Origin: Imbricaverruca yamaguchii
Taxonomy: Eukaryota > Arthropoda > Thecostraca > Neoverrucidae
Reading direction: 5' to 3'
DNA length: 64,000 nucleotides
Assembly (NCBI GenBank): GCA_034440575.1
Contig: JAOTOL010001207.1
Location: 62,001-126,000 of the forward strand
Position numbers and translations under genes: made by a program. The notes beneath the pieces were generated by a model. It made no database searches and was not told where the DNA came from. It was given only the letters and a program-made list of their open reading frames with translations. Numbering within the stretch: position 1 is the stretch's first letter; every line of letters starts with the position of its first letter. This document shows, one piece after another, positions 34,201-44,900 of this stretch.

Positions 34201-37200
34201 CCGGTCAGGTGTGAGGGTGGTGTGACCTCTGATGTATACTGTCCGGTCAGGTGTGAGGGTGGTGTGACCTCTGATGCATACTGTCCGGTGAGGTGTGAGG
34301 GTGGTGTTACCTCTGATGCATACTGTCCGGTGAGGTGTGAGGGTGGTGTGACCTCTGATGCATACTGTCCGGTCAGGTGTGGTGGTGGTGTGACCTCTGG
34401 TGTGTACTGCCCGGTCAGGTGTGAGGGTGGTGTGACCTCTGATGTACACTGTCCGATCAGGTGTGGCGGTGGTGTGACCTCAGATGTATAGTGTCCGGTG
34501 AGGTGTGAGGGTGGTGTGACCTCTGATGCGTACTGTCCGGTCAGGTGTGAGTGTGGTGTGACCTCTAATGTATACTGTCCGGTGAGTTGTGAGGGTGGTG
34601 TGACCTCTGATGTATACTGTGCGGTCAGGTGTGGTGGTGGTGTGACCTCTGGTGTGTACTGCCCGGTCAGGTGTGAGGGTGGTGTGACCTCTGATGCATA
34701 CTTTCCGGTCAGGTGTGGTGGTGGTGTGACCTCTGGTGTGTACTGTTAGGTCGGTGTGTACTGTTAGGTCAGGTGTGGTGGTAGTGTGTACTCCAGTCAG
34801 GTGTGAGGGTCCCCCCCCCTCCCCCGACGAGGCACCACCTTTACGTTGTCGGGGGTTTGAGTGCCCTCAGGACCCTGATTCCCAGAACATCGGTGAGCCA
34901 GCGAGGGACCAGACTAGGAGTGTCTCATTCGTCCTTCCGTCCATACGCTCCCATTCAAATGCCCATCTCACCGTAACATCCATGTCCTTCATGTGACCCT
35001 GCAACTATGAGCAGGGAGGGGAACTTCCGGTCCTGCCCACCAGCTCAGTTTTATCGGGGTAGTCACGCCCCCTCGGCCGGCCCCCGGGGTTGACGGAGTC
35101 CTGGAGGTTGAGGTCCCCTGTCGCACGGTGCTAGTTGTGACGGGGGACCAACTCTTTGGTCCTGATATCCCGGAGGGGCGGGCGCGCCCGTGGGGCTTCA
35201 CGCGGGCCAAGTGGCTGGTCGCCTCGGGTCGGGGGCCTGAGACTCTTCCCAGTGTTCGCCGGCCCGACCGGCCGGGTCAATGGGTGGGCGGTGCTGGATC
35301 CCGGTCGGGGTGGTGAATCTCTCTCCCGGCCGGGCGAAGGCGCCGCCTGCCCCGTATAGCTCCTCGGCTCTTCCTCCCCGTAGATCTCCCGTGCGCGGGA
35401 CCTGGGCGTCCCCCCCCCCCCAGTAGGGCCCTATGCGGTGGGGCGCTCGAGGAGCCGAGACGACATAATGTACGGCATCAACTAACAAAGAAAGTCCTCC
35501 TGGTCCCTCCCGCAGGATCCAGACCAGTGGTTCTACTGTACCACGTATTCTTATTTTCAGTGGACAGACAGTCACTCGTCTCGTTGTCGCCCTTCCAGCG
35601 ACGCGACGGATGCGACCGATTTGGGAAGGTTTTGCGCTGCAAAAGTTCAGGGACGTTTCCTTGGAGGTGGAGTTCGCACATGCAGGAGAAACGGAGAGTG
35701 CATTGCTGGTATCGTATGCTACATTCGCGTCAAGGTACGCACTTTTATCCTGAAATCCAATGAGATGCTTCAAATGTCAGAGGTTCAGACATACCAACCA
35801 GTATTGCCGAAATCGTCCGGTGTGTGGTAGGTGTGCCTCCTACGACCACACCAGTGAATCCTGCAACTCCGAGATCACATCCTGCACGAACTGTGGCAAG
35901 GGACAAACACCCCACGCTTCATTTGATGTAACCTGTCCAGGTTACATGAGGGAAAAGGAGATATATCGATAAAGCACACCCAGAAAATCACGTTCAGAGA
36001 GGTTAGGGAAATTTACGAAATGTCTCGCCCCGTAATCTCGTACGCTGCAAAAGTAATTAAAAAAACGCTCCGCACTGGCTCCACAGAATGCTAATATTAA
36101 AAACGCAAGTGATCACATAGAGCAACTGAGCATTCTTCTTCGAAACTTCGGTGTTCCTGTCCCTTCGCCAACAAAACGAACGCCAACATCTCACCCTCTG
36201 GAAACACATGACATCTCATCACCGACTTCCGAAGTACTCGGACCACCACAGAAAGAGCAAGTTTCCACCACTCCGGAGGAGACGTCGGAGCCTCTGAACA
36301 TCCCATCGCACGCCACCTTGCCCCTCGAACGGGAGGGTGAAAAGTGGTAGGAGGCACAGTGAAGGAGACGCCCCATTAAGTCCTCTGCTTCAGCATCCTC
36401 AACCCTTCCTTCCGCCAATGCCCAACCTACCTCAAACCGCTCCATTATCACGTCCGCCTCAGACCCCACATCAATACCATCCACAGCGCCATCCAGTGTA
36501 CCTAAGTCCTTACCACATACCTACACAGACTCCATCCCAAACGCTACAACCTCTACAGCAACGTACTGCCCAACTTCACCATGTTATTCCGCTATACGTT
36601 CTCTTCCCCGGGCTTCTAAGCACCCCTGGTGACTATGCCAGGCGCCCGGGGAGTTCAAGTGCGCGCCGGAGCTCCAAATTTGGGGGCTCCTTGGCGCACA
36701 GCCCGACGTATATCCGTCCCCTCGGGCCCGGATGCTACACCATCGACACGCAGGAGAGTCAAGGGCCCGTCCGGTCCTATACCAGAGACCAACCGGTCTG
36801 AGATGGGACCGCCGCCACCACCACCGCCTCTGCTAAACACTCCACACTAGTGGTGGAATCTGGTGGACTAACGCGCGCTGAGAAGCGTGCGGTGACCTGG
36901 ACTGCGTCACTCCCTGAGGGGGGGGTACACTGCGTTCACGCCCGAGAACATCGTCGCCCGGTGCGCATCCGAGCAGCCGCCACCAGGAACAGAACGCAGA
37001 TCGCAGTCGCTAAAAGGTGATTTTAGACACAGACACACACTAATTTAGTCAACTCTAGTCAACCACTGAAATTCCCTCCTTCGTTGTACAGTGTAACACG
37101 TGGTTTTAGAGCCAATTTTACCGACCTTCATGCCGTTTTATATCAGCGAAATCCCACCGTTGTCTGTCCCCAAGAAACCATGGTGTCGCCTGGAGTCTAT

Positions 37201-40200
37201 TGCCCACCAAATAGCTACTCAGTATTTCGCAAAGACGTTCCAACTGTTACAGTGGCGCATGGTAGGACCATGCTGGCGGTGCACAAAAGCGTACCTGCGT
37301 GTCAGGTTACTCTGAGCACATCACTGCAAGCAGTTGCTGCCCGGGTGACCTTCGGCGATCGCCCAGTAACCCTCTGCTCATCGTACCTGCCATCTGGGCT
37401 TTCTCTCCCCTCTGTAGAGCTTGGACGTTTAATGTTAGAGCTCCCACCGCCAGTTCTACTTTTAGGCGATTTTAACTGTCATCACTCAGCCTGGGGCTGT
37501 AACACAACCAATATCTGGGGTAGACTCTTGGAACGTTTTATCCATGCGGAGTCGTTATTTCTTTTAAGTACAGGCTCACCCACGTATTTTACTTCACCGT
37601 CCGGAAGCACATCTGTTTTAGACCTGAGCATCTGCTCACCACAACTGGAAGAACATTTTACCTGGTCTGTAGATAACGATCCGCTGGGAAGCGACCACTT
37701 CCCCGTGTGGTTGGAATACCAAGCTGGAGCTGTCCTTGGCATGAGGCCTCGGAGGTGGAATCTCCGTAAAGCTGACGGGTGAATTTGAGGCGCAATTAGA
37801 GGAGAAGTTCACCCCCATCGACGACTCTCCACCCACGGTGGCTACTTTTACGTCTACAATACTCGAGGCAGCCACCACGTGTATCCCGATGACCTCTGGG
37901 TCTCCCCATCGTACCCCAGTTCCGTGGTGTGCTCCGGAGTGCCGCGAGGCCATCCGTGCACGTAAGCAAGCCTTTCGAGCCTTTGACTGTCGAAGCACAA
38001 CGGCCAATATGATCGCATTTATGAAAGCAAGAGCATATGCTCTTAGGACTGTTAGGGAGGCCAAACGGAATTCATGGGCGCTGTATGACCGAAGCAGTCG
38101 GTGCACCCCTAAGCCCAAATAATCAACCAAACGGAATTCGTGGCAAAAGTACGTCGGAGGCCTCAGTTCATCCACGTCCTCAAAGGTGTCGTACGTGAAA
38201 TTCGCCGTGGAAAGGGGGAAATTTCCCGGCAGCGTGGCGAGAGGTAACTTATTTCACTCCTGAAACCCAGGAAGGATGGAAAGGATCCTCTTCACTATCG
38301 TCCGATCTCGTTAACATCTTCGCTATGTAAGCTGATGGAGAAAATGGTGAATGTCCGATTATCTTGGTATCTGGAGAACAGAAAGATTTAGTAAATTTTC
38401 AGTGTTCTTTTAGGAAAAAATCGCTGTACAATCAACCATCTTATCACCCTTGACACCCACATACGTGCTGTTTTTATCAGGAAGCGATATGTTGGAGCTG
38501 TGTTTTGTATATTTCGGGCGTATTCGACACAGCATGGCGCCATGGCATACTTGTAAAAATCCATGAATGCGGCCTCCGTGGCCCTCTATCTTTCTGCCTT
38601 CGAAACTACCTAAAAGATTCTCTGTTTAGAGTCCGTGTCGGCACCCATTTCTCTGGCTGGTTACGGCAGGTGAATGGAATGCCGCAGGGCGGCGTGCTTA
38701 GCGTTCCTCTGTTTTCCCTCCTCATTAATTATATCGGCAGCACGTTGCCACCAGCTATTTGTAGCTCGCTTTTTGCCGACGATTTTGCTATTTGGACGTC
38801 GAGCACCCGCACTACGAAGGCAGTACAGCTTTCTGTCTCCCGCTTGGAGCGATGGGCAAACGAAAGTGGCTTCCGTTTTTCAACAGGAAAACTGTAGCCA
38901 CGCATTTCTGTCGGCGTCAAGGCTGTCAAAACATGGAAATAATTATGTATAAATCGCAAATTCCTAAGAGACCGGTGGTTAGGTTTTTTGGTGTTATGCT
39001 TCATTCTCGCCTAACATATCTGGATCATTTTAAAATGTTCCGTGACAAGTTCTTTAAAACGCTGAATATACTCGAGGTAGTTTCACGTACATCATACGGT
39101 ACCGACAGACTCACATTGTTGCATTTATATCGATATTTAATCTCTTCTAAGCTTGACTATGCCTGGTTTATGTATGATTGCGCATGTGGAACAGCCAAAC
39201 GAACGTTGGACACCATTCATCACACTTCGCTACGTATCGTTACCGGCCATTTCGCACGTCACCGGAAGTAAGTCTTAGTAGAAACCAACGAGCCCAGCCT
39301 TGCTGCGCGTCGCGAATTGCTTGGGATGCGCAATGCATGTAAGCTGCGCCAGTATCCCGAACACCCCACATATCGATCAGTATTTTCCCGCCGTATACTT
39401 GCTCTGTTCACAACTGGGAACATCGATTCCTTTCTGTGTGAGGATCCGCGCCCTCTTCGAAAACAGCGGCATACGCCTGAGTGGAGTGCTGCGTGTGGAA
39501 AAAAAAACTCCTCCCTGGAGACTGGTCTCTCCAGATATTGATCTATCATTGGCACGGATTAGAAAAACTAATGTCGTTCCTGCAGAACTCAAGCTCAGAG
39601 CACTGAAATTTATTTCGTCATACGGGGGCTACACATCGACCTATACGGATGGTTCCAAAACGGGCACCGGTGTTGGAAGTGCCTTTGTTATATAGACACT
39701 GCAACTCGAACATTTTCGCTCCCAGAAAATGCATCGGCTTACACATCGGAATTGGTTGCATTCAACAAGGCTCTGTGTTTTATTGAGATTGGACATGATA
39801 CGTCGCATGTGATATATAGCGACTCGCTCGACAGCCTGTTGGCGTTAAGAGAGTATTACTCACAAAACCCAGTGGTACAAGACGCTCTATCTAGACTTAC
39901 GTTGCTCAACGCAATAGGTAAAAAGTAGTATTATGTTGGCTCCCAAGTTACCTGGGAATCAGCGGAAATGAGGCTGCGGATGCTGCAGCGAAACGCGCCG
40001 CTCAAGGGTTACGCACTCGACGTCTTCCTCTCCCTGCGAGGGATTTTTTCCAAGACATTAGGAGTGCTGTTCTAAATATATGGGAGTCCAGCTGGGAGTC
40101 CATGACTGATAATAAGTTGAGGAGAGTTAAGGATCGTCTCGATGAGTGGCCATCATCATCACATAGCATTAGACCCAGGGAATTGGTATTGTGCCGCTTG

Positions 40201-41869
40201 CGAATAAGCCATACATACGGCACTCATCGGTACCTTCTGAGCGGTGACGAAAAGCCTTTGTGTCAAAGGTGCCGTGCTCCCCTATCAGTACAACACATAT
40301 TGGTTGCATGGCCAATATTTACCCCTGAGCGAAGACGTCACTTCGGGCGCAGTTCAGTTTCGTTACGGGAAGTATTGGGAGATGAATCTCCCTACATACA
40401 ATCGGGACAGCTGCTCCACTTCCTTGCAGAAGTCAACTTTGCGGTGGTGTACACGCCCCATTAACACGACGGCAGGTATGTGGTAGAACTGGTATGGCTA
40501 TGCTGTATGTCACGACAGTGGATCTTATAATGTGTCTAATTGAGTAGTTTTAACCAGCCTCCGTTCTACAACCTGATATGACTGACTATGTTATGGGCGC
40601 TGTATCACCTCTGCAGTCGATGCGCCCTTGTATGCTGTCCGGTCAGGTGTGGTGGTGGTGTGATCTCTGATGTATACTGTCCGGTCAGGTGTGGCAATGG
40701 TGTGTGCTGCCCGGTCAGGTGTGGTGGTGGTGTGACCTCTGGTGTGTACTGTCCGGTCAGGTGTGGTGGTGGTGTGGCCTGTGATATATACTGTCCGGTC
40801 ACGTGTGGCGGTGATGTGTGCTGTCCGGTCACATGTGGCGGTGATGTGACCTTTGGTGTGTACTGTCCGGTCACGTGTGGCGGTGGTGTGCCCTTTGGTG
40901 TGTACTGTCCGGTCAGGTGTGGTGGTGGTGTGACCTCTGATGCATACTGTCCGGTCACGTTTGGCGGTGATGTGACCTTTGGTGTGTACTGTCCGGTCAG
41001 GTGTGGCGGTGATGTGACCTTTGGTGTGTACTGTCCGGTCACATGTGGCGGTGCTGTGACCTTTGGTGTGTACTGTCCGGTCAAGTGTGAGGGTGGTGTG
41101 ACCTCTGATGTATACTGTCCGGTCAGGTGTGGCGGTGGTGTGACCTTTGGTGTGTACTGTCCGGTCAGGTGTGGTGGTGGTGTGACCTCTGATGTATACT
41201 GTCCGATCACGTGTGGTGGTGGTGTGACCTTTGGTGTGTACTTCGGTCAGGTGTGCGGATGCAGAGCACCAAGTATATGCAGGTGGCCGGGCTATGGCGC
41301 AAGATCAGCAGTGCCGGTCTGGTCACGCTGAGGGAGCTGATGACCACCAAGGCGTTCGGCGACAACTGTGAGTAGGATGCTGTCCGTGCTGGCACCCACA
41401 GAGAGCCATCCAGTCCGCAATCTGAAGCACCCTGAACAGAGTTGCTGGCTAGTCAACGAACGTGCCGACCTATTCAGCGTATCTGCTGACATTTTGACCA
41501 TGGACAGCTGTTCAAGGTCTCAATGTGTACTTGGCATACTGCACTTCAACTATACCTCAGCTTACCTGAGCAATTCACGTTTCATATGTTGTGCATATGC
41601 TGGTACCCAGCATTAATGCAGGGGACGAGTAGCCTAGGGGTAAGTTGCTCGTCTCACAATCGAAAGGTTGTGGGTACGAGTCTCACCTGTCGCCTCCCTT
41701 CGCTAGCGACCAATCGGGGTTAGAGATTGGCGACGCTACATGATTCAATGGTCGATGTGTCGTAAAACCAATAACCAACCAACCAGCATTAATGCATATG
41801 CTTCTGCTCTATACCTACACATTTTGTTCTCTATTTGCACCTTTTGGATGCATGGTATAAACATATATG

Positions 41870-41931
<62 letters not shown>

Positions 41932-44900
41932 TACATATATAAATCACACCATGTATATGCTCATGTACCCTGAACACTAGTGCATTCTCTGTCAACGAAT
42001 AATGGGCGGTGCATGACCAATGAAGTTGATGCGCCCTAAAACCCGAAGCAGCTAACTAATTAACCTGTCAACCAGTAGTGCCGGAGGTGCTGCAATGATC
42101 AGGCATTTGTACAATGGCATTGGTGTTGTTGCACTTGCACCCAGGGCTTGATTTTGAGATTTGACATTTGACATGAGTTCATGTCTAAATTTAGGGGAAA
42201 ATAATGGAACAAAAACTAGTTGGCATGCAATGTATCCTAAGTTAAGATGTTCAATGATTAGAAGTGCTTGTTAAAATAGCCCAGGACAATCTGGTAAGTG
42301 TATTTTTGTGTGTGTGTTTGGGGTGGGGGTAAGGAAGCACAGAGAACCAGTTTTCCACATTTATTCATACTTGCCCGGAGAGCGTGGTTGATTTCACCTT
42401 TGATGGTATGTGTGCGGCCCCGCAGCCGTGGTGCTCGTGTACGACTACTACCCGGGCGCCGAGACGATGATGGCACGCCACTTCAGCAAGCCGCCGCAGC
42501 TGAACGGGTTCGCCGACCCATTCCAGGACCCCAGTATACCGCGGCCGTACAGCGCGCAAAAGAACGCCGTTCTGCGGCAGAAGAGCGGTGAGCAGCCGGT
42601 TGCAGTACCCCACCGTTAACTGCCAACATCTTGGCTGCTGTTGTCGGATTCGTATCATTGCAGCATACATTATTCCAATTTTCCCAAGTAGAATGTGGAG
42701 TACACATAGATGGGTACGATTTGCCCCTCTTATTCTCGATTTGTTACTACCTTTCCATTCCTCGTTCCTGTCTTGTGACAGACACCAAATTTGCTTTAAT
42801 TTTCCACTCTTGAATTAACATTTCAGGAACGATGGTTCCATCATGAGAACTATGCCAAAAGCTAATTTTGAAACTGTCGCATTTTAGTTATTGGATTATG
42901 CTTAGGATCCCTTTAAGATGGCCATGGAGTGTGTCCTCATCTCCTTGTTTCTCAAGATATAGTTTTCAGACTACTATTCGGCTCTGGTTCTGAGGTTCTG
43001 TTTCAGAAGTCCTGGTAAGATCTTCACGAGCCATCTTTTTTGCCCTTCTATATATCTCCTGCATGTCAATTAGAATTTGCCATTTAATGTCTGTTTATGA
43101 GTACACCTTTGAAGAGCAGTATTTGCTCTAGATAGTTTCTCACTTACTGTCAAAGGGATTTTTTCTTCATAATACCTGGAAATGTGTGCACCAATTTTCA
43201 GTTGAGCCTCGATGCATCGTAATTGTACCATAATGCTGTCATAGTAAGTGCTTGAATCCCAGCCAACTCAGTCGATTTCTCCCATCAGTTTTCTCACCGT
43301 TTAGGTTAGTTGACCTCCATAGCAATTTTAACACCGTTCTAAAAAGGCGTATTATGCAGTGCTATGCAGATGCAAGCTGAAATTCAACTTTTTGATATTT
43401 GCATGAAGTATAAATGTTGTCAGTTCTATCAGTGATCTTTTTTATCCGGTCTGGCAACAGAAAACAGCAAACGTAGAACCCTCAATTGGTTTGGTCAACT
43501 TTCCTTGGGCACAAACACCCAACACGAAATGCTTGTATTATCAAATCCAACACTAGGTAGTTTCTGGTGGTACATTGACTTTGGCTAGGATGATATAACA
43601 GGTAACCTATTCTAGTGTGGCTGCAGTCAGTTTTTCTTTTGAAGGGGCACCACAAGTCCTGCATTAATGTTCTGACAAATAATGGACAAGTTTGGTTAAT
43701 GAATAAGTAAAGTTCATATTGTTTTCGTACTTGCTATTCCATTGAACCTCATGCAGAGAAAATATGTATATATCCGATCTGGGTACAGTGTGTGTGTCTG
43801 TGTGTGTCTGTGTGGCTCTGTGTGTCTCTGTGTCTGTAGTGTGGCGTGAGCGTAGCGTGTGTGTGTTTGTACATATAAGCGTGTAACAGAAAGCAAATAG
43901 TTTGCTTTCTTGCTATTTTCTCTGGTTTGTGAAAACGCAATTGTGAAAATTAAATAATATGCGAGGTTGAATGGGAAGACGAACTGGCCCACATGTATCG
44001 AACTCGAAATCACGAAAGCATGCGGCATTGTTATGCAACTTTAATGGTGCCAAAGTGGGAATTTTTTTAAATGGAATAAACATTGCTTTTTCAACATTAA
44101 TTGATGCATGGAATTATACATATATGGCTTATTATCATATCCAATATATTCTCCAGGTTACTTGAAATCATACCATGGTAATATTTGCGCTGAGTGCAGT
44201 CTGATCTGAGTACAGTTAAGCTTCAAAGTGCAAGGAGATTCAGTTGTCGACCAGATAACTTGAAGGGCGGTAAGGTAGATGAGCTCTTCCATTAGTTGTT
44301 CAAGAATAAAGCAAATCGTTTTGGTAGCGATGAACACATGTGGTCGTTTATGTATAATTCGATTTTTTTTTCATCACCTCGGACATGGCATACATAGCGC
44401 GAATTCTTATGCTCTAGATCATGTTGATTTTGGTAAAGTAGTGCCCATTTTTTACCTGGTGGATTTGTTCGCATTGCTCATTTCATCTGCCCGGTTATTG
44501 TTTGCGCTGCGCTTTGCGCTTCTACGTCGTCGGGGATGTCACGAAAACTTCCGTGCCGCGACAAGTGGAACATGGGCTTGAAGTGTGTTTATGTTTATGT
44601 GTATGCTTTAACTTGTACTCAACATGACATGTACACTATGTACTCCGTATTGACGATGGTCGAAGAATAGCCCTGATTTTGTGGGGCGACCTGATCACTT
44701 GTAATGCAATACGATGCAGTTTTCATCAATGATTCAACATTTTGCAACCATTGTGCAGTATTTGGCACAATTGGATGCAATGATGGTTAAAGGAGCATGT
44801 TCCTCAGATACCGTGTAAACGGCATCCAAATGTAAAGGTATTGCTTTTGACTTTATCGCTTGATGTTGCTATTTATGTTGTTTATAGTTCTTATGTATCT

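Larger units (their letters stand above)
34806..40632 (+). mobile_element. Degenerate I/Jockey-type LINE inserted in the minisatellite
   Basis: It lies between two halves of the same minisatellite. A GC-rich leader (34806-35480) is followed by an ORF1 remnant with CCHC knuckles, an ORF2 with AP endonuclease, reverse transcriptase, RNase H and a C-terminal Cys-rich motif, then a 3' untranslated part ending in the hairpin tail atgggcgctgtatcacct...gatgcgccc. Many stops and frameshifts. The terminal ataaccaacc run seen in other copies is missing and the minisatellite resumes at once. No target duplication could be defined in the repetitive target. Confidence 0.9.
33399..41250 (+). other. PAN3: PAN3 intron c-d (7.85 kb) with SINE, split minisatellite and LINE
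   Basis: The longest visible PAN3 intron. From 5' to 3' it holds a diverged SINE (33701-33862), a 42-bp minisatellite (33950-34805), a degenerate LINE (34806-40632) and the rest of the minisatellite (40633-41250), which runs directly into the next exon. Confidence 0.9.
41368..42425 (+). other. PAN3: PAN3 intron d-e with SINE and (AT)n
   Basis: Holds a complete SINE (41621-41782), an AT microsatellite (41862-41942) and a 68-bp tail-only insertion (41997-42064). Ends gcggccccgcag. Confidence 0.8.

Noticed and set aside
34018..34749. Cysteine-rich 14-residue repeat protein (C-E-G-G-V-T-S-D-A-Y-C-P-V-R)
   Set aside because: It looks like a secreted Cys-rich repeat, but it is the 42-bp intron minisatellite in a frame not joined to any exon. 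The array also continues beyond the frame with shortened units.
40588..41331. 247-codon frame ending in the PAN3 exon region
   Set aside because: It is a minisatellite translation that crosses the acceptor in a frame different from PAN3.
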